Below, piece by piece: positions 51,122 through 61,091 of a stretch of 64,000 nucleotides of DNA. The notes below the pieces were generated by a model that made no database searches, had not been told where the DNA came from, and saw only the letters and a program-made list of their open reading frames with translations. This DNA is from Clostridiales bacterium (GTDB lineage Bacteria > Bacillota > Clostridia > Lachnospirales > Lachnospiraceae): positions 55,693-119,692 of the forward strand of contig JAJQAC010000019.1 of assembly GCA_021204025.1 (NCBI GenBank), written 5' to 3'. Position numbers and translations under genes: made by a program. Numbering within the stretch: the first letter of the stretch is position 1; every line of letters starts with the position of its first letter.

Positions 51122-54100
51122 ATGGGGAACAATGGTTTACAGGAAAAGATCAGAAAATTCAAAAGAATCATAGCTGTAATTTTGTGTGTCATTATGGCTA
51201 CAGGAACCGGCGTATCGTCATTGGCAGAATTAGGACCTTTAAATATCTGGATTCCTATTGCTTCTGACAGTAATGCAACTAAGGCGGGTGACGATGAAGA
51301 AGAACAGGAGGAGAGCAGGGTTGTGATCGCTTCCTGGTCGGATGCGACACTCTCCGACGCGACAGCTTCCAATGCGACCAACTGGCAGGCTGAACTGCAG
51401 ACCCGGATCGATGCTCTGCCGGGCATTCAGGAAATCCGGGAGGATGAGACGAATGAATTGCTGGTCGATACCTACTGGGAAGTCCTGGATATCATGGACG
51501 TCCTGAACGATCAGGTGGGCGTGGCGCTGTACGACTCGATCATGGACGCAGACGACGGTTCGATCGAGGGAGCAGACGAGCTGGATGTGAGCAGGCTGTA
51601 TGAGATCGCAGATTATGTGATGGCGGCATATGCTGCGCTGGAAGCGTCCGAACAGATGGAAGATCCGATTCCCGGGACGTATAATGGCCAGATCAAGGTC
51701 GAGGTGAAGGATTATGACGGAGATGATCAGGCAGTTCTGACGCTGGAGATCATGGGAGATCCGGATGAGGACTCGGCGGCGGATAACCATACGAACGATT
51801 ATTATTCTTTCTGGACCGCGGAGACCCTGACGCTGGATTACACGATCTACGGAGGCATCCCGGAGAATTATACCTACCGGATTTATTTCATGCCGGCGGA
51901 TGTGGAAGGTCTTTACAGCTCTCTGGAAGAAGGGCAGTCGATCGGTGAATATCTGAAGGATCAGCTTACCTTTTATACGGGCAATGCGAACGCGTCACTG
52001 ACATGGGACGATAAGCTGGATGCCTGGTATCTGGAGGTTGCGGAGAAAAGCTATGACGGTACTTATGGCGGTACGGTGCAGGTGACTTATCCGTCTCCGG
52101 ACACGCCTGGCGGAGATCTGTATATCTTTGGCGTGATCTATGATGCGAATACCGGAAATATTGTAAGCAATAACTGGAACGCTTTTGACGCGTACTGGCA
52201 GACGGAACCGGAGACCTTTGACGTGTTGATTGAGCTGGATGAGACTCTGGACGAGGGACTGGTTCTCGAATCGGGCGAAGGATCGTCGTCGCCGCATGTG
52301 GCGGTCAAGGATAATCCGGATCAGGAGATTGTTTATATCATCAGTATGGCAGATACCACACCGGCATCAGACCGGGAGGACAGTACCGGCGAGGATCTGA
52401 TCCGGTATATCGATGTAACAGATGTCATTACGCTCCCGGCCGGGATCTCGCTGGATGCGGATGTGATCCTTGAGGCGACGGTAACGGAAGAAGACGGGGC
52501 ACAGTTTATCCGCTTTAATTCCGGTGGGACAGTCCTGATGCTGGTGAATCGCAGTGAAAATAACTCCAGCGGGTATTCAATTCCTTATTACAACGCCACG
52601 GATAACACAATCACGCTTACATGGCGGATCGAAAATGCGACGCTGGATGAGACGACTGGTCTGGCGGATAGTCAGATTGAAAACGGAGTCTGGGAGGTCT
52701 GGTTAAACGGAGATTATCTGATTGCCGATGAGGATGTGTTCAGCAGTCAGGCAAGCCATGAGATTAAGAACGAAGTTACCTATCATTACACTTATACCTG
52801 GTCAGAAAATCAGGAAAACAAGAGCGAGGCGACCATCGAAATTGCAAATCCGTCCAGCAATGTGGTGTTGAGTAAGACCAAGGATCGCAGCGGTACCGTG
52901 TATATGGGGGAGGACGCTTATTATACCATCTCTCTGTATAACCAGGGAACCGTGGGCGCGACGGATCTGCTGACACTGGAAGATACCGGGCTGGATACCA
53001 CGCAGTATATCACCCCGGCAAATATTATCAAAATGTTTTTCGGAGATAGTGACGACGAAGATAAGTATCTGGCTGAGGATTCCGGCAGCTATCTGACTCT
53101 TACCATCACAGACGCTACGGTCTATTATGACGATGCTACGGATCTGGATATGACTTATGATATGTCCGGTGAGAAGACTGTCTATAAGACGAATGCCAAT
53201 AACTACCTCAACGCGAAACCGGAGCATACCGGGGTGACGATCATGATGACCCGCATGGACAAGTATACGATCGAGGTCCTTTTTACGGATGGCAGCGACA
53301 CCTTCTACGGAGGATATGTGAGCGATGAGAAGGAGCTGACTGAGCTCTTCCGTGAGATCGGTTATGTCGTGACAGCTGACGCCAGATATAGCGCGGTCTG
53401 GAATCTGAGCGCCGCCGGTACACTTACGGGAGGCGATACATGGCATTACCGGGTCTATTCGTCGATGAAAGATACGTTCCAGTATTATGAGGATCTTTAT
53501 CTGAATCAGGCGGACGGGTATAACACGGCGGCGAATACGGTCACTCTGTATTATGACAATTCCGGTAAGAGCGAAGAAGACTACCAGCAGGAAAAGACGA
53601 AAAGCGCGACCTACACAAACATAATGAGGGATTACCTTGTTAATAAGAAAGTGAATCAGATCGATGGCGAGGCAGCCGGCGACACCGACGTCTTCTACCG
53701 TGGATCGATCATTACCTATCAGTTGGAAGTGGAGCACTTCGGTACCGGAACTGTGGAGGATCTTCCACTGGTTGATAATTCGAAAGGTTCGCAGAGTCTG
53801 CTGGTTCCTCTGGAACTGAATAAGGAGTCAATCCAGGCCGGTAACTGGCCGGTTTCATGGGATACGATACAGAAAGATACTGCGCATCTGGTTACCATAA
53901 ACGGCGTCACCTACTATGATCTGTGGTACACGGACACGCGCGCAAGTTCTACCAATTTTACAGGTACTTATAATCTTGTCTGGTTTGATGAGACGCACTG
54001 TGCGGCGTCGGTGGAACTGACGACGACCAACCAATACGCTCCGACGACTTATACGTATGTAATTACATGGAACTATCATACGCTTGAAGGAAACGGAGAT

Positions 54101-57100
54101 ATATTCACTTATTATATGCTGGTCGAAGCAGACGCAGATAAGGTGGTGAATGCGCAGAATACCGTGTATCTGAATAACCGGTATCGGCAATACCACGGTA
54201 GTTACCGTATTTCAGCTCTGTACGATGAGATTGCGGAGACAGAGATCAAAGCGGGCTCATTGGATAAAAAGATCCTGACGTCAGACACCGATGTAGGAGA
54301 CTCAGAAAACGAAACCTATGCGGAATCCAGTGTGCTGGATCTGGCAAACGCTGATACGACGACAGTCCGCTATAAGTTATGGCTGCAGACAAAGAGCGGC
54401 AACTCTGAGATGACGTTTCAGCAGGTAAGGGATATCCTGCCTTATACCTACGGGGTCTTTACCTGGGAAAAGGGGAAAAATGTAAAAGTATACGGATCAG
54501 TATATGAGACCGCGGTTAAGGATGACAGCGGCAAGGAACTCTCCCCGGGTCTTGAGGATAATTATGAGATCTACTATTCAGACGCAGAGGGAAAAGAAGT
54601 TTCTGTGGATGCTGATGGATACTATGAGGAGAACGGCAGTCGGATCCCGGCCTATCAGGCAATTTCATGGGGTGATGGCAATATCACACTCCCGGAGGAC
54701 GCGGAGGGGATCTGGATCTATGTAGAACTGGATTTCTCTCTGAAAGAAGAGGATCAGACGGACTATGCGGAAGCAGTCAGCGGCTATCTTAGGAATACGT
54801 TTTCTGCAGTGATTCCAGGGAATACAACCGTGGACACTGCAGACGTGATTCACACAGTGAAAAAGGACGCGAAAGCGTATCTCCAGAAGGGCGTATACTG
54901 GATTAAAACCTATGGTTCCACCAGTTCCAACAACGCCAGTGACCTGCGGAACATTTATTATAATTCTGTATCGTCTGATGGAAATGTCGATAAAGCTCGC
55001 GTAGCATACTATATCCAGCTGTATAACGCCAGCTCTTCCTACCTGTATCTTGAGGAGATACAGGATCTGGCGCCGGAGGGCTTTACCTTTGTCTCTCTCT
55101 ATGGGGCGGCAACCGGGACACCGGGATCAGGAGCATATGAAGGAGGAGGAAACACGGCAAATACAGAGGTTACTACGGATCCGGATTCTCCCGTTTCCTC
55201 TCTGTCCGGCGATGATATCAGCGAAAAGCCGATCTGGAAGACGGCGCATATCCAGGCGGAAGAGGGAACAGACGGTGTTCTCCGCTTCCTGATCGATAAT
55301 GAGGGCGGCGACCTTCATGAGGATGAGACGACCGGATATTGCTATCTGGAGGAGGGTGAAGCAATTTGCTTTATCGCGGAATTTGAAGTGGGAGTGGATT
55401 CGGAGACCGAAAAGTACGCGGAAAATAAGATTGCTATGCCGTATGTGGATTTCTCAGACGGAGAAGTTACGGTGGCGAAGGTCAGCGGTACGGCAGTCAA
55501 CGCCTATGAGAGCACAACTGTGGCGCAGAACGTGGGAGGCTGCAGCATACTCGACGAGACAGAGCGGCGCGTAGAGGGCTTTCAGAGCGTCACGCCGAAG
55601 AATGATGGTATGGAGATCAGCCAGTGGCTTACCTCGGATGTAACCGTGCGCAGGGGTGCGATTATTCCTGGTATCAATAAAGCAGTGATTACGGACGTCG
55701 ACGAGGACGGAGGTGATACTGTGGAATGGCAGATCACTGTCAGCAATGACGGCGAGATCCCCATGGAGAATTATACGATCAGGGACATTATGGATAGCCC
55801 GTATCTGCTGATGGGCGCTGTGAATTATAAGATCTATGAGGGGGATGACCTTACTGCTACCCCGATCATGGAGATAGAAAACGGTGGAAATCCGATGTTT
55901 ACCATAATCAGAGACAGCACTACTTCGGAAGAAGCTCTGGCGGATGATTCCGAGTATACCCTTACTTGGCACTGGCTTAATGTGCTGCTCAGAGACGATG
56001 GTGAGGGAAGCGCTAAATCCGGAGAAGCCATTGAGGTCTCCGGCCTTCCGGTCAGCAGTTATATTTCGGGTACAAAGGCTACAGAAGCGGTCACGATCAA
56101 TGTGACTGTCGGCAACGAGTTGGATGGATCTGACATCAACAACTATCTGTCGATTGACTTTACCGATGTTGTCTTTGCGATCCCTGCGGGAGGAAGAGGG
56201 GTACTGACTGTCACGACGAAGGTGCCTGCAGGCACCGGCGTATCCACTGGCACTTATTATAACCTTGCGAAGATTATACCGACGCAGGTGTATGAGGACG
56301 ATGCGGTCAGCATCGGTGACGCGGTGTCAGCGACGGCCGATACCAGCGCTTATGTGAAATCCAGCGATCAGATCCATGTGACAAACGGTTACTCGACCAG
56401 TGCGCAGAAGTGGATCCAGAGTAATGACAATAAGGACAGGGTAGCCAGATCGGAGACCGGCATCCATTATATCGAGCTGGACAGCGAGAGCGAGACATTT
56501 ACCTATACTCTCGAGGTGACCAATAACCTGAGTTCTTCGATGAGAAACCTGATTATCGTGGACAGCCTGCCGCAGTCCGGAGATTACTCACCGTTCACGA
56601 CGCAGAATGAGAAAACCGAGCACGGAAGCCAATTCCAGGTTGATTTTTACGACGGCGCAGTAAAGGTGATGAAGGGTGTTAAGACCGAAGAAGAGATCAA
56701 GGATGATACGCCCGCGGAGGCCACGATCGACACCACTGCGAAGGAAGATGGCAATATTACAGATAAGGTTACGGTTCTCTACAGCGAATACAGTGAGTTT
56801 GGCAAAGGTATGTCGGATGGAAATAAGTGGGCGAGTGACAGCACGGCGGATGACGGTGGAGACTTCTGGACAACGGATTATGAGGGAGCACGATCCATCC
56901 GAATCGAGTTTAACGAACCGATCGAAAAGGGCAAGTCGGTGCAGGTGAGCTTTACCGGAAAGATTTGCACGACGAACGAGGCAGATATCGCGGAACCGGG
57001 AGAGATCGGATGGAACAGCTTCGCCTACAAGTATACGACGGATAAGTCAGAGTCGGATACCTCGGATAATGGCAGCAATGAGGCGACTCTCTGGGCGGCT

Positions 57101-58132
57101 CCCAGAAAGGTAGGTATCAAGTTCCCGGACATGCCGAAACTGACAAAAGAGATTATGGGTGTCGACGAAGATGCTGCAGCTAATATGAAGGATCAGACGT
57201 TCCGATTCCTTGTGCATGAGGGAAAATACCTGTCTGGGTTTGATTACACCGGTAAGAATACGACTTCACTGGAAAAGGATCTGATCGATGCACTGGAGGA
57301 AAATAATCTTAAGTACTTCACGAAGGAGCTTACAATCGACGTATCGGAAAGCCTTACGGGGACGATCACTCTGGATCCCGGAGATGCATTTACTTACGTA
57401 AACGAAAAGCCGTACACCGTGGTAGAGCTTCCTTACAATAACAGCAGCCGGCCGGGTAACGATGCGTTTATATATGGCTATATGGCGGTCGGAAGTAGCT
57501 ATGTACAGAAAAATGTGATTACCTTTACCTATACCAGTGGTACCATGGTCCGGGTATATGCGGACAATAAGGTGATCGAGTGGGCTCTCGACGTCGCAAA
57601 AGTCGACAAAGACACCGAAGAACCGATTCCGGGAGTGGTGTTTGGCCTGTATGCAGCGACGAAGCCGGATACGAGTACTTCTGAGAGCCTTATGGAATCT
57701 CTGGAGGGCATACTGGCAACGCCGTCTGACGCGGCGAAGATCAAGGTTGCGGATGACGATGGAGATGAGAGTACCTGGTATCTGATCGACATGCAGACGA
57801 CGGATGAGGATGGGAAGATACTCTGGAGCGGCATGACAGACAGCATTTATTACCTGAAAGAGCTGAAAGCCGCGGACGGATATTCCCTGCTGACAGAACC
57901 GATTCTGGTCGATTACTGGGAGCAGCAGGTGAATGGTACCAGCGAGTCGGAGGATGGAACCTACAAGATTATCCATATGACGGTTGAAAACAAAGTAGGA
58001 TATCTCCTGCCAAAGACCGGCGGACACGGAACATTATGGATCCAGCTGCTTGGGTTATTGCTTATGAGTATGGGCGTAAGCTTAACATACATAACCAAAA
58101 GGAAAATCACAAGTTCAAGGAGGACAAAGTAA
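51122..58132 (+). CDS. Giant LPXTG surface adhesin / pilus tip protein
   Basis: 2336 aa. A signal peptide with core AVILCVIMATGTGVSSLA ends near residue 36. The long extracellular part contains repeated immunoglobulin-like blocks of the DUF11 or isopeptide type (YYTISLYNQGTVGATDLLTL near 600, WQITVSNDGEIPMENYTI near 1540, FTYTLEVTNNLSSSMRNLII near 1790). A SpaA-like domain (WALDVAKVDKDTEEPIPGVV, then YYLKELKAADGYSLL) lies just before the anchor. The end is LPKTG, a hydrophobic segment and a basic tail, cleaved by sortase. Start after GGAGGT, 6 bases upstream. It is first in the pilus operon and, by size and position, likely the tip adhesin. Confidence 0.92.
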   Translation: MGNNGLQEKIRKFKRIIAVILCVIMATGTGVSSLAELGPLNIWIPIASDSNATKAGDDEEEQEESRVVIASWSDATLSDATASNATNWQAELQTRIDALPGIQEIREDETNELLVDTYWEVLDIMDVLNDQVGVALYDSIMDADDGSIEGADELDVSRLYEIADYVMAAYAALEASEQMEDPIPGTYNGQIKVEVKDYDGDDQAVLTLEIMGDPDEDSAADNHTNDYYSFWTAETLTLDYTIYGGIPENYTYRIYFMPADVEGLYSSLEEGQSIGEYLKDQLTFYTGNANASLTWDDKLDAWYLEVAEKSYDGTYGGTVQVTYPSPDTPGGDLYIFGVIYDANTGNIVSNNWNAFDAYWQTEPETFDVLIELDETLDEGLVLESGEGSSSPHVAVKDNPDQEIVYIISMADTTPASDREDSTGEDLIRYIDVTDVITLPAGISLDADVILEATVTEEDGAQFIRFNSGGTVLMLVNRSENNSSGYSIPYYNATDNTITLTWRIENATLDETTGLADSQIENGVWEVWLNGDYLIADEDVFSSQASHEIKNEVTYHYTYTWSENQENKSEATIEIANPSSNVVLSKTKDRSGTVYMGEDAYYTISLYNQGTVGATDLLTLEDTGLDTTQYITPANIIKMFFGDSDDEDKYLAEDSGSYLTLTITDATVYYDDATDLDMTYDMSGEKTVYKTNANNYLNAKPEHTGVTIMMTRMDKYTIEVLFTDGSDTFYGGYVSDEKELTELFREIGYVVTADARYSAVWNLSAAGTLTGGDTWHYRVYSSMKDTFQYYEDLYLNQADGYNTAANTVTLYYDNSGKSEEDYQQEKTKSATYTNIMRDYLVNKKVNQIDGEAAGDTDVFYRGSIITYQLEVEHFGTGTVEDLPLVDNSKGSQSLLVPLELNKESIQAGNWPVSWDTIQKDTAHLVTINGVTYYDLWYTDTRASSTNFTGTYNLVWFDETHCAASVELTTTNQYAPTTYTYVITWNYHTLEGNGDIFTYYMLVEADADKVVNAQNTVYLNNRYRQYHGSYRISALYDEIAETEIKAGSLDKKILTSDTDVGDSENETYAESSVLDLANADTTTVRYKLWLQTKSGNSEMTFQQVRDILPYTYGVFTWEKGKNVKVYGSVYETAVKDDSGKELSPGLEDNYEIYYSDAEGKEVSVDADGYYEENGSRIPAYQAISWGDGNITLPEDAEGIWIYVELDFSLKEEDQTDYAEAVSGYLRNTFSAVIPGNTTVDTADVIHTVKKDAKAYLQKGVYWIKTYGSTSSNNASDLRNIYYNSVSSDGNVDKARVAYYIQLYNASSSYLYLEEIQDLAPEGFTFVSLYGAATGTPGSGAYEGGGNTANTEVTTDPDSPVSSLSGDDISEKPIWKTAHIQAEEGTDGVLRFLIDNEGGDLHEDETTGYCYLEEGEAICFIAEFEVGVDSETEKYAENKIAMPYVDFSDGEVTVAKVSGTAVNAYESTTVAQNVGGCSILDETERRVEGFQSVTPKNDGMEISQWLTSDVTVRRGAIIPGINKAVITDVDEDGGDTVEWQITVSNDGEIPMENYTIRDIMDSPYLLMGAVNYKIYEGDDLTATPIMEIENGGNPMFTIIRDSTTSEEALADDSEYTLTWHWLNVLLRDDGEGSAKSGEAIEVSGLPVSSYISGTKATEAVTINVTVGNELDGSDINNYLSIDFTDVVFAIPAGGRGVLTVTTKVPAGTGVSTGTYYNLAKIIPTQVYEDDAVSIGDAVSATADTSAYVKSSDQIHVTNGYSTSAQKWIQSNDNKDRVARSETGIHYIELDSESETFTYTLEVTNNLSSSMRNLIIVDSLPQSGDYSPFTTQNEKTEHGSQFQVDFYDGAVKVMKGVKTEEEIKDDTPAEATIDTTAKEDGNITDKVTVLYSEYSEFGKGMSDGNKWASDSTADDGGDFWTTDYEGARSIRIEFNEPIEKGKSVQVSFTGKICTTNEADIAEPGEIGWNSFAYKYTTDKSESDTSDNGSNEATLWAAPRKVGIKFPDMPKLTKEIMGVDEDAAANMKDQTFRFLVHEGKYLSGFDYTGKNTTSLEKDLIDALEENNLKYFTKELTIDVSESLTGTITLDPGDAFTYVNEKPYTVVELPYNNSSRPGNDAFIYGYMAVGSSYVQKNVITFTYTSGTMVRVYADNKVIEWALDVAKVDKDTEEPIPGVVFGLYAATKPDTSTSESLMESLEGILATPSDAAKIKVADDDGDESTWYLIDMQTTDEDGKILWSGMTDSIYYLKELKAADGYSLLTEPILVDYWEQQVNGTSESEDGTYKIIHMTVENKVGYLLPKTGGHGTLWIQLLGLLLMSMGVSLTYITKRKITSSRRTK

Positions 58133-58133
58133 A

Positions 58134-60074
58134 ATGATGAAGGGGAAACTGAAACAACTGATCAGTGTCCTGCTGATCTCGGTACTGGTGCTGTCGATGG
58201 CAGCACCGGGGATCGCTTTTGGCGGCGTAGGTACGACGACTGAAAGCAAAGCGAACAACTCACTGACGATTTCTTCCGTAACATCCGGACATACCTTTGA
58301 GTTGTACCAGATCTTTGGCGGAGACCGTGTCAAGGATGATGACGGGACAGAGCGTCTGACCAATATTATCTGGGGCGATGGTGTAGATTATACGACGGAA
58401 AAAAACTACACCGATAAATACGGAACAACTGTTCTTGGAACAGGAAATTATATTGACGCTTTGAAGAGCAACACCATCATTGGAGACAAATTTGCCAGCG
58501 TGGATGCAGATGATCCGAGCGCGGTAGCTGTGGCATATGGCCTTTCTCAGATTGCCAGTATGAGTGATGCTGCGTATGCTTTTGCGGAAGTGACAAACAA
58601 CTTTCTTGTTGAAAATAAAAAAGAAACAGGTACGTTGAAAAGTGTAAGTGACACGGAAGCAACTTATACATTTGATGGTCTGTATGACGGATATTATCTG
58701 TTAAAAGATAAAGATGGAAGTCTGGAATCAGCACAAGATCAACAGAAAAATACGCCATCTTATACGCTGTATATTCTCTACATTATAGGCGGAGGAAATG
58801 TCGAGGTTGATGCTAAGGCAGATACGACAACGATCGAAAAGTTTATAGTAGATCCGGATAATTCAAGCAATCTGGAAAAATCTGAAGAATACAGTATCGG
58901 CGATCCGATCACCTATCAGCTGGATTCGAAACTTCCGGATATGGAAGGCTATGAGAGCTTTTGGTTTGTAATGCAGGATACCCTCTCCGAAGGACTGGAT
59001 TTTGATGGGATCAAAAGTGTTAAAGTTGGAAACATAGTTGTGGATGAGGATACAGAAGGGACACAAGGCTATCGCACATATACACTTATCAGGGATAGTG
59101 AGCATGATGATGATAAGGATGAGCCGTATTCTATTTACATTGTATTTAACGACTTCCTGAACAGCTATAAGGATTTAACGAAAGGTACGCCGATTACTGT
59201 TCAATATAAAGTGCATATTAATGAGTATGCGAATATTGGAACAGTGGGAAATGACAACACAGTCACTTTGTACTATTCTCATAATCCATATGACGAATAT
59301 GACGGAGAACCAGATGAGGACGATTTAAAGGACTGGGGATATGGAAAGACCCAGGACAAGAAGACTATCGTTTATACAACGCAACTGAAGCTCAAGAAAA
59401 TTGACGCACAGACAAAAGAAACGTTAAGCGGTGCTAAGTTTACATTGACAAGCGATGACTCTTCAAAAACGTATTATCATCTGGAAACGTCAACAAGCTA
59501 TAAGTATACAGAAGATGAGAATGGGCTTTACGTAAAAGTTAATGATGAATATGTATTGTATGATTCGGAAGACGAATCTCATAAAGGACTTAAAAGATAT
59601 ACACGCGTGACAACCGATACCGATAACAAATATTATGTTACAACTGAGGCGAAGGATGGAAGAGAAGTAATCGAAGGTGTAACCGACGAGAACGGAGTTG
59701 TAACGTTTGTTGGCCTTGGCGAGGGTACTTACTATCTGGAAGAGACTGCTGCGCCAAACGGATACAGTAAGCGGGAAGGAAAGATCAAGGTAGTCGTAAG
59801 CTATACAGATCCGGAAATTACCGAAGGGAATCAGCCTGATCAGAGTTATAAGTGTAAGTGGGAATTCGAAGTTTACGATGGCGAAGATGAAAATTATGAC
59901 GCAGATGTTAAAGCGGAGGGGGATTATATTACCATAACCGTTACAAATACCTCCAGCGCACTCCTTCCTGCTACCGGTGGCATCGGCACGATGGTATTCA
60001 CCGTAGCTGGTCTCTGTGCAATGGCAGGCGCGGTTCTCTTCCTGTACACAAAGAAACGCCGAGAAGAGCTGTAA
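58134..60074 (+). CDS. Major pilin (backbone) with SpaA-type domains and LPATG anchor
   Basis: 646 aa. A signal peptide (VLLISVLVLSMAAPGIAFGG) ends near residue 31. A D1-like domain with HTFELYQIFGGDRV is followed by a middle domain (YSIGDPITYQLDSKLPDM) and a C-terminal SpaA domain with the isopeptide Lys (LKLKKIDAQTKETLSGAKF) and an E-box (YYLEETAAPNGY). It ends LPATGG, a hydrophobic helix and KKRREEL. This fits a backbone pilin polymerised by the adjacent class C sortase. It starts 1 base after the adhesin stop, inside AAGGAGGACAAAG spacing. I do not see a clear WxxxVxVYPK pilin motif. Confidence 0.9.
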   Translation: MMKGKLKQLISVLLISVLVLSMAAPGIAFGGVGTTTESKANNSLTISSVTSGHTFELYQIFGGDRVKDDDGTERLTNIIWGDGVDYTTEKNYTDKYGTTVLGTGNYIDALKSNTIIGDKFASVDADDPSAVAVAYGLSQIASMSDAAYAFAEVTNNFLVENKKETGTLKSVSDTEATYTFDGLYDGYYLLKDKDGSLESAQDQQKNTPSYTLYILYIIGGGNVEVDAKADTTTIEKFIVDPDNSSNLEKSEEYSIGDPITYQLDSKLPDMEGYESFWFVMQDTLSEGLDFDGIKSVKVGNIVVDEDTEGTQGYRTYTLIRDSEHDDDKDEPYSIYIVFNDFLNSYKDLTKGTPITVQYKVHINEYANIGTVGNDNTVTLYYSHNPYDEYDGEPDEDDLKDWGYGKTQDKKTIVYTTQLKLKKIDAQTKETLSGAKFTLTSDDSSKTYYHLETSTSYKYTEDENGLYVKVNDEYVLYDSEDESHKGLKRYTRVTTDTDNKYYVTTEAKDGREVIEGVTDENGVVTFVGLGEGTYYLEETAAPNGYSKREGKIKVVVSYTDPEITEGNQPDQSYKCKWEFEVYDGEDENYDADVKAEGDYITITVTNTSSALLPATGGIGTMVFTVAGLCAMAGAVLFLYTKKRREEL

Positions 60075-60086
60075 GGAAATGATCGT

Positions 60087-60965
60087 ATGAAAAAACGATG
60101 GTCAACAGTCATCATTGTCCTTCTCTTCGTACTGGGATGCTGTATCCTGCTCTATCCGATCGTCAGCGACTACTGGAACTTTAATCACCAGAGCCGTGCG
60201 GCGGCGATTTACGAGGAGGTTATCGGAGAGATTGAGGAGAAGGACTATGATGCGATGCTGGAGGCTGCGCAGGCGTATAATCAAAGCCTTCTGACGAAAG
60301 GAAGCCGGTTTATGCCAACGGAAGAAGAAGACTCGTATTATCGTTCTCTGTTGGTGATGGAGCGTACGGATGTTATGGCTGTATTGGAGATACCTGCCAT
60401 CAACGTCTACCTTCCGGTCTATCATGGGACAGACGATGATGCTCTCCAGTCCGGGATCGGGCATGTGGAGGGTTCGTCCCTGCCGATTGGTGGGCCCGGC
60501 ACCCATGCGGTACTCTCCGGACACCGGGGGCTTCCCTCGTCCAAGCTGCTGTCTGACCTCAATCTGATGCAGATCGGCGATCGCTTTATGATCCATGTTC
60601 TTGGACAGGTATTAGTCTATGAAACCGACCAGATTGAAGTGGTGCTGCCGTCTGAGATGCAGAGTCTGGCGATCACCAAAGGAGAGGACTATGTGACGTT
60701 ACTTACGTGTACTCCTTATGGGATTAATACGCACCGGTTGCTGGTAAGGGGACATTACGTGGAGACTCTGACTGAGGAAGATAACAAAAAGAGCGGCGGC
60801 GGGAGCACCATTTCTTACCAGTGGAAGCCGGACCGCAGCGAGATCCTGGCACTGATTCCTGTACCGTTCCTGATCGGAGCGCTGGTAATCGTTTTAAAGA
60901 AGCCGGCGAAAAAGAAGAAAAAAGGAAGAAGCAGAGGCAGTAGCCGTAAGAAAGACTACAAGTAA
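60087..60965 (+). CDS. Class C sortase (pilin polymerase)
   Basis: 292 aa. An N-terminal membrane helix (VIIVLLFVLGCCILLYPIV) and a C-terminal one (ILALIPVPFLIGALVIVL) bracket the sortase barrel. The catalytic His is in LSGHRGLPSS (about residue 152), Cys in LLTCTPYGINTHR (about 211) and Arg in HRLLVRG (about 220). The two membrane helices and TLLTCTPYG-type motif are typical of pilus-assembly class C sortases. The basic C-terminal tail is Lys-rich. It lies 12 bases after the backbone pilin and is expected to link pilins through their LPXTG motifs. Confidence 0.95.
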   Translation: MKKRWSTVIIVLLFVLGCCILLYPIVSDYWNFNHQSRAAAIYEEVIGEIEEKDYDAMLEAAQAYNQSLLTKGSRFMPTEEEDSYYRSLLVMERTDVMAVLEIPAINVYLPVYHGTDDDALQSGIGHVEGSSLPIGGPGTHAVLSGHRGLPSSKLLSDLNLMQIGDRFMIHVLGQVLVYETDQIEVVLPSEMQSLAITKGEDYVTLLTCTPYGINTHRLLVRGHYVETLTEEDNKKSGGGSTISYQWKPDRSEILALIPVPFLIGALVIVLKKPAKKKKKGRSRGSSRKKDYK

Positions 60966-61091
60966 GAACAGCAGGAAAAGTAACAGCAATCATTAAGAAG
61001 AATAGCATTCATAATAAGAATAGCTATCCTGGTGATAAAAGCAATAGTAACAGTAAGTAGAGTAACAACAATAGTAGCAGAAGGAGGAGCC
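60966..61091 (+). other. A-rich low-complexity spacer between sortase and accessory protein genes
   Basis: About 110 bases of AATAGY/AGTAAC-like units (for example repeated AATAGC, CAATAGTAACAGTAAG, AACAATAGTAGCAG) with almost no stable structure. An open frame through it is a low-complexity artefact. It ends in AAGGAGGAG, the ribosome site of the next gene. It may have grown by slippage. Confidence 0.5.

Noticed and set aside
54504..57846. Many open frames inside the giant adhesin gene on both strands
   Set aside because: They are shadows of the 2336-codon gene, produced by its biased codon use; none has its own ribosome site or motifs.
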